Assembly: GCA_001314715.1 (NCBI GenBank)
Contig: LJSV01000002.1
Location: forward strand, 62,001 to 126,000
From: Rhodobacteraceae bacterium HLUCCA12
Lineage (GTDB): Bacteria > Pseudomonadota > Alphaproteobacteria > Rhodobacterales > Rhodobacteraceae
DNA length: 64,000 bases
Reading direction: 5' to 3'
In this document: in pieces, positions 1 to 11,070 of the stretch
Layout: every line of letters starts with the position of its first letter
Numbering within the stretch: position 1 is the first letter of the stretch
The notes under the pieces: model-generated
The model's input: only the letters and a program-made list of their open reading frames with translations
The model's database searches: none
What the model was told of the DNA's origin: nothing
Made by a program: the position numbers and the translations under genes

Positions 1-1
1 G

Positions 2-322
2 ATGCAATGCGCCAGGGCGCATTGCTATCTGAGCGTGCCGTTCGTCCTGTCATGGTCGATGCTGGAAGCGATGAGCGCGGGCGCGCTGGTTGTGGGCTCG
101 CGCACCCCGCCGGTGGAAGAGCTGATCACCGACGGGGTGAACGGGCGGCTGGTGAATTTCTTCGACACCGCAGAACTGGCGGAAACGCTGGTCGATGCCC
201 TGGCCCGGCCGCTGGAGCATCGCCACCTGCGCGCGGCCGGGCGCGCGCATATCGTGGAGAACTACGACCTGCAAAGCCTGTGCCTGCCGCGCGCCGTCGA
301 TTTCGTCGAGGGCAGGATCTGA
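2..322 (+). CDS. Glycosyltransferase family 4 protein, C-terminal fragment
   Basis: Only the last 106 residues are inside the window; the reading frame is open to the left edge, so the visible Met is not necessarily the start. The segment SWSMLEAMSAGALVVGSRTPPVEELI followed by DGVNGRLVNFFD is the typical donor-nucleotide-sugar binding part of a GT-B fold, family GT4 glycosyltransferase: the E of the E-x7-E region, then the G-x-P-x-E-x-I and the GxNGxLV turns. It would transfer a sugar from a nucleotide-sugar, probably for cell-surface glycan synthesis. The acceptor cannot be told. It converges on the regulator gene that ends at 431. The family is secure and the substrate unknown. Confidence 0.8.
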   Translation: MQCARAHCYLSVPFVLSWSMLEAMSAGALVVGSRTPPVEELITDGVNGRLVNFFDTAELAETLVDALARPLEHRHLRAAGRAHIVENYDLQSLCLPRAVDFVEGRI

Positions 323-416
323 CGACGGCAAAGGGGGCTCCCGCCCGTCGTCACGCGCGGGCTGGCGCCCGCACGTTCCTCCCGTTGGGCCGGGCCGCGA
401 CCCGGCGGGTCGCGGC
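321..416. terminator. Tandem hairpins between convergent genes
   Basis: Two inverted repeats lie between the glycosyltransferase stop and the regulator stop. The first has 8-bp arms (GACGACGG at 321-328 with CCGTCGTC at 345-352). The second is a perfect 10-bp stem with a 3-nt loop (GCCGCGACCC at 394-403, GGGTCGCGGC at 407-416). There is no U-tract on either side, so factor-independent termination is only inferred from position and structure. Confidence 0.5.
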
Positions 417-430
417 GCAGCAGCGCAAGA

Positions 431-1207
431 TCACGCCTGCCGGCGCCGGGTGCCGGGGCTGCGCGGAATGCCGCCGATCATCGGCAGGCCGATCCCGGCT
501 GATGCCGCGTCGGGGTCGGGGCCGTCGATCAACAGGTCGGGCTGCACCAGGGCGGTCAGTTTTGCGCGGTCGGTGATGATCACGCGCATGCCGTCGATCT
601 TGACGCCGTCCTTTTCCAGCATCCGCAGGGTCCGAGACAGGTTTTCGGGCGTCATGCCGAGATAAGACGCCAGAAGCCGCTTTTCGACCGGCAGGATATA
701 GCTGACGACATCGCCCGCCAGGCGGGACTGGCGCAACAGATACGAGGCGACGCGCTCGCGCGAATTGCGCAGCTTCAGGCTTTTGGCGTTGCGCACCATG
801 GTGCGATAACAGGCGGCCAGTTCGTTGATCACCGAGACCGCGAAATCAGGATCACCGCGAAAGACCTGCCGCAGATCACCGGACGGAACAAGGATCAGGC
901 GCGATCGCTCCAGCGTGCGCGCCGACATCAGATAGGGCGCGTCCTTGATGCAGGCGGCAAGGATGAAGGTCGACACCGGATGCACCACCGCCATGGTGCA
1001 GTCGCGGTCGGACCAGCTGGCGAACAGCTCCACCGACCCTTCAAGCACGACATGCAGAAAATCGGCAGGATCGCCCTGGCGGATCAGTTCCAGCCCGGCC
1101 GGGAAATTCTGCGCATAGGACTTTTCCATCAGCGCTTCGAAATTCTCGTGCGCCATGGCGCGAAACAGGGGCAGCTGTCGGATTTCGGGCAGGTCTTCCT
1201 GACGCAT
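431..1207 (-). CDS. narR: CRP/FNR-family transcription regulator, NarR-like
   Basis: 258 aa. Residues about 10-125 form a cNMP-binding-type beta-barrel, followed by a dimer helix and a C-terminal winged helix-turn-helix; the recognition helix is around residues 186-198 (TPENLSRTLRML). The N-terminal cysteine cluster of true FNR is absent, so it should not carry an oxygen-labile Fe-S cluster. In Paracoccus, a cysteine-less FNR homologue, NarR, is divergent from narK and activates nar genes in response to nitrate or nitrite; the position here is equivalent. The start at 1207 is chosen because the residues after it match the usual N-terminus, and an upstream ATG at 1246 lies inside an FNR box. 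Other cysteine-less relatives (Dnr, NnrR) are possible, so the symbol is by context. Confidence 0.75.
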   Translation of the reverse strand: MRQEDLPEIRQLPLFRAMAHENFEALMEKSYAQNFPAGLELIRQGDPADFLHVVLEGSVELFASWSDRDCTMAVVHPVSTFILAACIKDAPYLMSARTLERSRLILVPSGDLRQVFRGDPDFAVSVINELAACYRTMVRNAKSLKLRNSRERVASYLLRQSRLAGDVVSYILPVEKRLLASYLGMTPENLSRTLRMLEKDGVKIDGMRVIITDRAKLTALVQPDLLIDGPDPDAASAGIGLPMIGGIPRSPGTRRRQA

Positions 1208-1232
1208 GGGCGATACTCGCGCGATTCGGCAT

Positions 1233-1246
1233 TTGATTTTTATCAA
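1233..1246. promoter_or_regulatory. FNR-type box (perfect), divergent nar regulatory region
   Basis: TTGATTTTTATCAA is an exact match to the FNR half-site palindrome TTGAT-N4-ATCAA. It lies 26 bp upstream of the narR-like start codon. On the minus strand an extended -10 motif (TGG then TATATG, plus coordinates 1248-1256) would start transcription at about 1241, inside the box. Binding would therefore be expected to repress the regulator gene, while a site centred at 1239.5 could activate rightward transcription starting near 1281. Confidence 0.8.
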
Positions 1247-1367
1247 TCATATACCAGAAGTTTGCAATCTGTGCCTTGCGAAGGGTCAAGTTCATCGCGG
1301 TCAACCCTCAAGGCGATCATCCAAGAATTCGAATTCCTGTCGCTTTCTCGGCCCCGGCCGCGCCAGC

Positions 1368-1381
1368 TTGATCTGCGTCAA
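1368..1381. promoter_or_regulatory. FNR-type box upstream of the usp-nar genes
   Basis: TTGATCTGCGTCAA fits the TTGAT-N4-GTCAA form common for FnrL-type regulators in Rhodobacteraceae. It is 76 bp upstream of the universal stress protein start. A class-II arrangement would place transcription start near 1416. No clear -10 is visible there, so the exact promoter is open. Confidence 0.75.
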
Positions 1382-1456
1382 GTTTCCGTCAATCGGCCTG
1401 TGTCCCGGTGTCCGCAGGGAACCAGCCTTGCCCATGAAAGCCAACTGGGGACGCAG

Positions 1457-1930
1457 ATGGATGTGATGCTTGCCTATGACAATTCCCGCAATGCGCGGAT
1501 CGCGCTGAGTGCGGTGAAATCGCTTCTGGGGCCGCTGAAGCCCACGATCATCCTGATTACCGTCGTCGAGGATGTCGGCAGCGCCACCGCCGGTGCCGAC
1601 GATCTGTTCAACGACCAATTCGCCGAGCAGAAAGCCGGCGCCGAGGCCGCGGCGGCCGAACTGGCCGAATCCGGGTTCGAGGCGCATGTGCTGATCGCCG
1701 AGGGCGATGCGCGCAAGATGATCCTGCGCGCCATCGACGAGCGGCAGCCCGACCTTCTGGTCATGGCGCGTCACAGCCACAAGCCCGATCCGGGCCCCTT
1801 CAGCTTTCTCACACGCAAGCTCGATGCCCTGGTCGAAGAGTTCGACCACATGACCTTTGGCTCGGTCAGCGCCTTTCTGGCGCGTCGGGCGACCTGTCCG
1901 CTGCTGATCATTCCCACGCATGCGGATTGA
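1457..1930 (+). CDS. Universal stress protein (UspA family)
   Basis: 157 aa with the alpha/beta Usp fold: N-terminal strand DVMLAYDNS, central strand ILITVVEDV, and C-terminal GSVSAFLARRATCPLLIIP, which matches the end of the ATP-binding loop and last strand. The first in-frame Met after the FNR box is at 1457, preceded by GGGGA. It is the first gene of the rightward nar group, 41 bp upstream of the first narK. UspA proteins often respond to anaerobiosis or energy stress; a role in tuning nitrate respiration is inference from position. Confidence 0.8.
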   Translation: MDVMLAYDNSRNARIALSAVKSLLGPLKPTIILITVVEDVGSATAGADDLFNDQFAEQKAGAEAAAAELAESGFEAHVLIAEGDARKMILRAIDERQPDLLVMARHSHKPDPGPFSFLTRKLDALVEEFDHMTFGSVSAFLARRATCPLLIIPTHAD

Positions 1931-1971
1931 GACGTTTTTGAAGCAACGCCAACCCTATCGCAGGTTCGACA

Positions 1972-3615
1972 ATGCAGGTCAGTGACATCTTCCGCTTCCG
2001 AAATCAGGAGATCAAGGCGCTTCACCTGACGTGGATCGCGTTTTTCATCTGCTTCTATGTCTGGTTCAACATGGCGCCGCTGGCATCGTCGATGCTGCGT
2101 TCGGTCGACTGGCTGACGCGCGACGACATTCGGCTGTTCGCCATCGCCAACGTGGCGCTGACAATACCGGCGCGCATCATCGTCGGCATGGCGCTGGACC
2201 GGTTCGGGCCGCGGCGCGTATTCTCGGTGCTGATGGTCCTCATGGCCATTCCCACCTTTGTCTTTGCCTTCGGCGACACCCGCGAGGTGTTGTTCGTGTC
2301 GCGGCTGGTGTTGTCTTCGGTCGGGGCCAGTTTCGTGGTCGGGATCCACATGACGGCGTTGTGGTTCAAACCGCGCGACATCGGCTTTGCCGAAGGGTTC
2401 TATGCCGGATGGGGCAATTTCGGCTCGGCGGCGGCGGCGATGACGCTGCCGACCATCGCGCTGACGGTCTATGGCGGCGACGAGGGCTGGCGCTGGGCGA
2501 TCGCCACGTCAGGCGTGGTCATGGCGGTCTATGGCGTGTTCTACTGGTTCGCCATCACCGACGGGGCAACCCGCGACACCCACAAGAAACCCCGCAAGGC
2601 GGCCGCGCTGGAAGTGTCGAGCTGGCGCGACCTCGTGCTTTTGTGCCTGTTCATCGTGCCGATGGTCGGGGTGCTGTCGATCGTCGTCTATCGGCTACAA
2701 CTTGCGGGGTATGTCGATGGTCTGACGGCGGCGATCTGTTACGGGGCGATCGCCGTGGTCGTGGCGTATCAGATCGCCATGGCGATCCGCGTCAATCGCC
2801 CGATCCTGGCCCGCGGCGTGCCCGAGGATGACCGCTATCCGTTCAAGTCGGTTGCCGCGCTCAACATCACCTATTTCGCCAATTTCGGGGCCGAACTGGC
2901 GGTGGTGTCGATGCTGCCCATGTTTTTCGAGGAGACATGGGGCCTCAACGCCGCCGCCGCCGGCCTGATCGCCGCCTCCTTTGCCTTCGTCAACCTGTTC
3001 GCGCGGCCGATGGGCGGGCTTGTGTCGGATCGCTTTGGCAACCGCCGGTTCGTCATGCTGGCCTATATGTTCGGCATCGGTGTCGGTTTTGTCCTGATGG
3101 GTCTGCTGAATTCCAACTGGCCGCTGATCGTCGCCATCGGTTTTACCATCGCCTGCTCGTTCTTCGTGCAGGGCGCCGAGGGCGCGACCTTCGGGATCAT
3201 TCCGTCGATCAAGCGGCGCGTGACCGGACAGATCTCGGGCATGGCGGGCGCATACGGGAACGTGGGTGCGGTGGTGTATCTGTTCGTCTTCATGTTCGTG
3301 ACCCCGTCGCAGTTCTTTTTCATCATCGCGGCAGGTGCCTTTGTCAGCTGGCTTGTGTGCCTGTTCTGGCTCAAGGAACCCGAGGGCGGATTCGGCGACG
3401 AATATGTCATCTCGTCGGTGGATCGCGCGATCGCGCGCGAAGGCCAGCTCAGACGTCAGGCCGAGACTGCGATTGCAGCACTCTTCGCGGGCTCCGAAAA
3501 GGTCGAATTGTCCGAGCGCGGCACCGGCCTGACGCTGACCGCGCGATTCAAGTCGCTGGACGATCTGCGCGCATCGCTTGCCGCGCTCAGTCCGCCACCC
3601 GTCGAAGCCAAGTGA
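1972..3615 (+). CDS. narK1: NarK1-type nitrate transporter (MFS)
   Basis: 547 aa major facilitator with about 12 membrane segments. Conserved arginines of the nitrate/nitrite porter family appear in TM2 (TIPARIIVGMALDRFG) and TM8 (NLFARPMGGLVSDRFG), and glycine-rich nitrate-signature segments are present (AGWGNFGSAAA, GAYGNVGAVV). It resembles the NarK1 branch (proposed nitrate/proton symport) rather than E. coli NarK. After the last helix a soluble tail of about 80 residues follows, longer than in typical members. In several Paracoccus species the two NarK types are fused into one protein; here they are separate, with 52 bp between them. Assignment to NarK1 rather than NarK2 is by resemblance. 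Confidence 0.85.
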   Translation: MQVSDIFRFRNQEIKALHLTWIAFFICFYVWFNMAPLASSMLRSVDWLTRDDIRLFAIANVALTIPARIIVGMALDRFGPRRVFSVLMVLMAIPTFVFAFGDTREVLFVSRLVLSSVGASFVVGIHMTALWFKPRDIGFAEGFYAGWGNFGSAAAAMTLPTIALTVYGGDEGWRWAIATSGVVMAVYGVFYWFAITDGATRDTHKKPRKAAALEVSSWRDLVLLCLFIVPMVGVLSIVVYRLQLAGYVDGLTAAICYGAIAVVVAYQIAMAIRVNRPILARGVPEDDRYPFKSVAALNITYFANFGAELAVVSMLPMFFEETWGLNAAAAGLIAASFAFVNLFARPMGGLVSDRFGNRRFVMLAYMFGIGVGFVLMGLLNSNWPLIVAIGFTIACSFFVQGAEGATFGIIPSIKRRVTGQISGMAGAYGNVGAVVYLFVFMFVTPSQFFFIIAAGAFVSWLVCLFWLKEPEGGFGDEYVISSVDRAIAREGQLRRQAETAIAALFAGSEKVELSERGTGLTLTARFKSLDDLRASLAALSPPPVEAK

Positions 3616-3667
3616 CCTCAGGGCGATAGCGTTCGCGCGCGCCCGAACAACGCAAGGAAATCATTCG

Positions 3668-5029
3668 ATGACCGCAGAAAACACAAACGCAGTTTCGGCC
3701 AAGGGAAGCTGGCTGAACCGATGGGAACCCGAAGACGGTGCATTCTGGTCACAAGGCGGCGCACGCCAGGCCTGGTTGACGCTGATCCTGACGACCGCGG
3801 CCCTGACCATGGCCTTCATCACCTGGTTTCTGGTGTCAGCCCTGGTCGTCCGCCTGCCGCAGATCGGCTTTCAGATCAGCGGCAGCCAGCTTTTCTGGCT
3901 GGCGGCCATGCCGGGGCTGGCAGGGGGCACGTTGCGGCTGATCCATATGTTCCTGGTGCCGATCTATGGCACGCGGCATGTGGTAAGTCTGTCAACGCTG
4001 TCGTTGCTTATCCCGCTGGTGGGCTGGTTCTATGCGGTGCAAGACCCCACGACACCCTATTGGGTGCTGATGGTGCTGGCCTTTCTGGCCGGGCTGGGCG
4101 GGGGGAATTTCAGCTCGTTCATGCCCTCGACCTCGATGTTCTTTCCAAAACGCCTGCAAGGCACGGCGCTGGCGATCCAGGCCGGGATCGGCAATTTCGG
4201 GGTGTCGGTCGTGCAGTTCGTCACGCCCTGGGTGATCGGCTTTGCGCTGATCGGTGGCATGGCCTGGGTCGGCGAGCCGCAAACCATGGTGCGCGGCGGA
4301 GTGGAAAGCCAGATCTACCTGCAGAACGCCCCGCTGGTGATGATCCCGTTCGTTGCCGTCTTCGGCATCACAGCCTGGATCTTTCTGCGATCGGTGCCGA
4401 TCACGGCGAATTTCTCGGAACAGTTCGACATCTTTCGCTCGGGCCACACCTGGGCGCAGACCTCGCTCTATATCATGACCTTCGGCGGGTTCTCGGGTCT
4501 TGCGGCAACCTTTCCGCTGCTCATCCGCGAGGTCTATGGCAGTTTCGAGGGCGCACCCGATCCGCTGGCCTGGGCCTTCTGGGGGCCGCTGGTGGGGTCG
4601 GCCAGCCGGGTGCTTGCCGGGCCGATCTCGGACCGGTTCGGTGGTGCGCGCGTGACCCACTGGGCGGGCCTGGGGATGCTGGTGTCGGCGTTTCTGGTCA
4701 CGCTGACGGTCAGTCCGACCTCGCTTGACAGCTTCTGGTTGTTCGTCGCGGCGATGCTGGCGCTGTTCTTCTTTGCCGGGGTTGGCAATGCCTCGACCTT
4801 CAAGCAGATGCCGATGCTGTTCGCACCGCGTCAGGCAGGCGGGGTTATCGGCTTCACGGCGGCGATCGCGGCCTATGGGCCCTTCATTTTCGGCATGCTT
4901 TTCGCCTGGTCGTTTGCGGCCTGGCAGTCCGCCGCGCCGGTCTTCTACGGGCTGATCGTGTTCTTTGCCGTCAACGTGGCGCTGAACTGGGCGCTCTATG
5001 CCCGCAAGAACGCCCCCTTCCCCTGTTGA
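3668..5029 (+). CDS. narK2: NarK2-type nitrate/nitrite antiporter (MFS)
   Basis: 453 aa. The N-terminal WEPEDGAFW and the two porter arginine motifs (GGTLRLIHMF in TM2, GSASRVLAGPISDRFGG in TM8) align well with E. coli NarK, as do the two nitrate signatures (AGLGGGNFSS and AGIGNFGVSVVQ). Expected role: nitrate uptake coupled to nitrite export, feeding the cytoplasmic NarG active site. The start at 3668 has the ribosome site AAGGAA 8 bp upstream; an earlier in-frame Met would overlap the previous gene. NarG begins 61 bp after the stop. Confidence 0.9.
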   Translation: MTAENTNAVSAKGSWLNRWEPEDGAFWSQGGARQAWLTLILTTAALTMAFITWFLVSALVVRLPQIGFQISGSQLFWLAAMPGLAGGTLRLIHMFLVPIYGTRHVVSLSTLSLLIPLVGWFYAVQDPTTPYWVLMVLAFLAGLGGGNFSSFMPSTSMFFPKRLQGTALAIQAGIGNFGVSVVQFVTPWVIGFALIGGMAWVGEPQTMVRGGVESQIYLQNAPLVMIPFVAVFGITAWIFLRSVPITANFSEQFDIFRSGHTWAQTSLYIMTFGGFSGLAATFPLLIREVYGSFEGAPDPLAWAFWGPLVGSASRVLAGPISDRFGGARVTHWAGLGMLVSAFLVTLTVSPTSLDSFWLFVAAMLALFFFAGVGNASTFKQMPMLFAPRQAGGVIGFTAAIAAYGPFIFGMLFAWSFAAWQSAAPVFYGLIVFFAVNVALNWALYARKNAPFPC

Positions 5030-5090
5030 GTCTTTCGGCGAGACCGCGCCCGGCGCGGCCTCGCCCAACCCACCCAAATCGGAGAGAGCG

Positions 5091-8000
5091 ATGAGCCATC
5101 TTCTAGACCGTCTGAACTTTCTCAAGAGCCTGCGCAAGGACAGCTTTGCCGGCGGGCACGGGCAGACCACCGTCGAAAGCCGCGCCTGGGAGGACACGTA
5201 TCGCGGGCGCTGGCGGCATGACAAGATCGTGCGCTCGACCCACGGGGTGAACTGCACCGGATCGTGCAGCTGGAAGATCTATGTCAAGTCGGGGATCGTC
5301 ACCTGGGAAACCCAGCAGACCGATTACCCGCGCACCCGCCCCGACCTGCCGAACCATGAACCGCGCGGCTGTGCCCGCGGTGCCAGCTATTCCTGGTATC
5401 TCTATTCTGCCAACCGCGTGAAGACGCCCCTGGTGCGCGGGCGCCTGCTGAAGCTGTGGCGCGAGAAGCGCAAGACCTTGAGCCCGATCAAGGCCTGGGA
5501 GGCCATTCAGACCGACCCGGCCGCGCGCGCAAGCTATACCCGCAAGCGCGGCTCGGGCGGGTTCGTGCGCGCAAGCTGGGACGAGGTGACGGAAATCACC
5601 GCCGCCGCCAACGCCTGGACCGCGCGCAAATACGGGCCCGACCGGGTGTTTGGCTTCTCGCCGATCCCGGCGATGTCGATGGTCTCCTATGCCGCCGGGT
5701 CGCGCTACCTGTCGCTTCTGGGTGGCACCTGCATGTCGTTCTACGACTGGTATTGCGACCTGCCGCCCGCCTCGCCGATGACCTGGGGCGAACAGACCGA
5801 CGTGCCCGAAAGCGCCGATTGGTACAACGCGGGCTATCTGCTGCTTTGGGGGTCGAATGTGCCGCAGACGCGCACGCCCGATGCGCATTTCTATACCGAG
5901 GCGCGCTATCGCGGCGCCAAGTCCGCCGTCATCTGCCCCGACTATTCCGAGGCCGCGAAATTCGGCGATGTGTGGCTCAACGCCAAGCAAGGCACCGATG
6001 CGGCGCTGGGCATGGCCTTTGGTCATGTGATCTTGCGCGAGTTCCACCTCGACCGGCAGGTGCCCTATTTCGAGGATTACTGCCGCAAGTATTCCGACAT
6101 GCCGATGCTGGTGAAGCTTGAGGACAAGGACGGCGTTCTGGTCCCCGGACGGCAATTGCGCGCGGCCGATTTCGACGATGCGCTGGGCCAGTCGAACAAC
6201 CCGGAATGGAAAACCGTCACCATCGACGAGGCAACCGGCGAGATCGTGGTGCCCAACGGATCGATCGGGTTTCGCTGGGGCGAGCAGGGCCGCTGGAATC
6301 TTGAGGAAAGATCGGGCGAGGCCGACATCCGCCCCAAGCTGAGCCTGATCCTGGACACCGACCACGACGCGGTCGCCGAGGTTGCGTTTCCCTGGTTCGG
6401 CGGCGCCGCCACCAACGGCTGGGAGGTCGATCGCCGCGACGCCACGCTGGTGCGCAACGTCCCTGTCAGGAAACTGAAACTGGCCGACGGGCAGGAAGCC
6501 CTGGTCACCACGGTCTTTGACCTTTTGTGCGCCAATTACAGTCTGGACCGGGGGCTGGGCGGGGCGAACGTCGCAAACAACTATGACGCCGATGTGCCGT
6601 TCACGCCCGCATGGGCCGAGCGCATCACCGGGGTCAGCCGCGACAAGATCATTCACGTCGCGCGGGAATTCGCCACCAATGCCGAAAAGACCAATGGCAA
6701 GTCCATGGTCATCATCGGCGCGGCGATGAACCACTGGTATCACATGGACATGAACTACCGTGCCGTCATCAACATGTTGGTGATGTGCGGATGCGTCGGC
6801 CAGTCGGGCGGCGGCTGGGCGCATTACGTGGGGCAGGAAAAGTTGCGCCCGCAGACCGGCTGGACGGCGCTGGCCTTTGCGCTGGACTGGGCCCGCCCGC
6901 CGCGGCACATGAACTCGACGAGCGCCTGGTACGCCCATACCAACCAGTGGCGTTATGAAACCGTGACGGCGAAAGAAATTCTTTCCCCCACTGCGCCGGC
7001 GGGTGATTGGGAAGACCTGAGCCTGATCGATTTCAACATCCGTGCCGAGCGGATGGGCTGGTTGCCCTCGGCGCCGCAGCTGAAGACCAACCCGCTTGAG
7101 GTGGGAAGGGCGGCAAAAGCGGCGGGCAGAGAGATCAAGGATTACGTCGCCGAGGCGCTGAAATCCGGCTCTCTGGAAATGTCCTGCCAGGATCCGGATG
7201 CGCCCGAAAACTGGCCGCGCAACCTGTTCGTCTGGCGCTCGAACCTGCTGGGTTCCTCGGGCAAGGGGCATGAGTATTTCCTCAAGCACCTTCTGGGCAC
7301 CGATCACGGGGTGCAGGGCAAGGATCTGGGTGAGGAAGGCCGCCAGAAACCCATCGAGGCCAAGTGGCATGACCGGGCGCCCGAGGGCAAACTGGACCTG
7401 CTGGTCACCATCGACTTTCGGATGTCAACCACGGCCGTTTACTCGGACATCGTGCTGCCGACGGCAAGCTGGTATGAAAAGGATGACCTCAACACGTCGG
7501 ACATGCACCCGTTCATCCACCCGCTTCAGGCGGCGGTGGACCCGGCCTATGAGTCGAAAACCGATTGGGAGATCTTCAAGGCGATCGCCAGCAAGTTTTC
7601 CGAGGTTGCGCCCGAAATTCTGGGCGTCGAAACCGACGTGGTGCAGTTGCCCCTCCAGCACGACAGCGCGATGGAGATCGCCCAGCCCGAGGTGCGCGAC
7701 TGGAAACAGGGCGAATGCGACCTGATCCCCGGCACGACTGCCCCGGCCTATATCGCGGTCGAGCGTGATTATCCCAACCTCTACAAGCGGTTCACCGCGC
7801 TGGGCCCGCTGATGGAAAAGATCGGCAATGGCGGCAAGGGCATTGCCTGGGACACCGAGGCCGAGGTGCAGCACCTCAAGGCGCTCAACGGGACGGTCAG
7901 CGAGGATGGCCCGACCAAGGGGCTGGCCCGGATCAACACGGCGATCGACGCGGCCGAGGTTGTTCTGATGCTTGCGCCCGAAACCAACGGCGAGGTTGCC

Positions 8001-8836
8001 GTCAAGGCCTGGCATGCGCTGGAAAGGGCGACCGGGCGTGAGCATGCACACCTGGCCGAGGTCAAGCACGATGAGAAGATCCGCTTTCGCGACATCGCCG
8101 CGCAACCGCGCAAGATCATCTCGTCGCCCACCTGGTCAGGGATCGAAAGCGAAGAGGTCTGCTATAACGCCGGCTGGACCAATGTGCATGAGTTGATCCC
8201 CTGGCGCACGCTGTCGGGGCGCCAACAGCTGTATCAAGATCACGCGTGGATGCGGGCCTTTGGCGAATTCTTCGTCACCTGGCGTCCGCCGGTGGACCTC
8301 AAGACAATCGGCGCGGATGCGACCGACGCCCTCAAGGATGGTGAAAAGCATGTCGTGCTGAACTTCATCACGCCGCACCAGAAATGGGGCATCCATTCGA
8401 CCTATTCCGACAACCTGCTGATGCTGACGCTCAATCGTGGGGGGCCGGTGGTGTGGCTCAGCGAGACTGACGCGAAAACGGCCGGGATCGTCGATAACGA
8501 CTGGGTCGAGGTGTTCAATACCAACGGTGCGATCGTTGCGCGCGCGGTGGTCAGCCAACGCATGAAGGATGGCACGATGTTCATGTATCACGCGCAGGAA
8601 AAGATCGTGAACACGCCGGGCAGTCAGATCACCGGCAAGCGTGGCGGCATCCACAATTCGGTTACGCGGACGGTCCCGAAACCCACCCATATGATCGGCG
8701 GCTATGCGCAGCAATGCTACGGCTTCAACTACTATGGCACCGTGGGCGCGAACCGTGACGAGTTCGTGATCGTGCGCAAGATGGACAAGGTCGACTGGCT
8801 CGACCGTCCCGCAACCCAAACTTCGGAGGCAGCGGA

Positions 8837-8840
<4 letters not shown>
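5091..8840 (+). CDS. narG: Respiratory nitrate reductase alpha subunit
   Basis: 1249 aa, essentially the length of E. coli NarG (1247). It carries the molybdenum bis-MGD site where nitrate is reduced to nitrite with quinol electrons. Visible ligands: His51, Cys55, Cys59 and Cys94 for the FS0 [4Fe-4S] cluster (HGVNCTGSC ... RGCARG), and Asp223 in SFYDWYCDLPPASP, equivalent to the Mo ligand Asp222 of E. coli. There is no twin-arginine export signal beyond the usual remnant N-terminus, in line with a cytoplasm-facing enzyme. Start at 5091 follows GGAGAG. The stop overlaps the narH start by 4 bp. Confidence 0.98.
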
Positions 8841-10353
<1,513 letters not shown>

Positions 10354-10357
<4 letters not shown>

Positions 10358-11058
10358 AGACCTTTCGCGCACTTTCCGCACTTCTGTGCTATCCGTCGCT
10401 CGACCTTCAGGCTGCGATCCCCGCGATCCGCGATATCCTGGGCGAAGGGGTCGTCCCATCAAGCCATCTGAGCGGGCTCGATGTCTTGCTTAACGAGCTT
10501 GAAAGCCGCGATATCTACGATCTTCAGGAACGCTATGTCCTGTTGTTCGACCGCTCGCGCACGCTCAGCCTGAACCTTTTCGAACATATCCACGGCGAAA
10601 GCCGCGACCGAGGCGGCGCCATGGTGGATCTGCTGGAGACCTATCGCGCCGGCGGGTTCGACCTGGTCGGGCCGGAATTGCCGGATCATCTGCCGGTGCT
10701 GCTGGAATTCCTGTCCACCCGCCCGCTGGACGAGGCGCGCGCGATCCTGGCCGATGCCGGGCATATCCTGGTCGCGCTGGGCGAACGGCTGAAACGGCGC
10801 GATTCCAGCTATGCGCCGGTGCTTGCCGCCCTTGTGGCAATCGCCGAGGCGACACCGGCCAGCGACGCGGCGCAGGCCCTGTTGTCCGAGGTGGACGACG
10901 ACCCCGAAGACCTTGCCGCGCTCGATGCGGTCTGGGAAGAGGCGCAGGTCACCTTTGGCCCCGATCCGAATGCCGGCTGCCCGGTCGGCCGCGACATCCT
11001 TGCCCGTATGGACATGCCCCCCGCCCGTGCCGCCAACCCGGCACCGGCCGCCAAGTGA
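10354..11058 (+). CDS. narJ: Nitrate reductase molybdenum cofactor assembly chaperone
   Basis: 234 aa, the all-helical TorD/NarJ chaperone family, with the family-typical start LSALLCYPS and the core motif YVLLFDRSRTLSLNLFEHIHGESRDRG. It binds apo-NarG, promotes molybdenum cofactor and FS0 cluster insertion, and holds the complex until it docks to NarI; it is not part of the final enzyme. The start overlaps the narH stop by 4 bp. The stop is 12 bp from narI, where a strong ribosome site (AGGAGG) lies. Confidence 0.96.
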
Positions 11059-11070
11059 CAGGAGGCTGAA

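Noticed and set aside
5103-7370. Long open frame antisense to narG (755 codons)
   Set aside because: It is a shadow of the GC-rich codon pattern of narG; it has no domain, and narG itself is beyond doubt.
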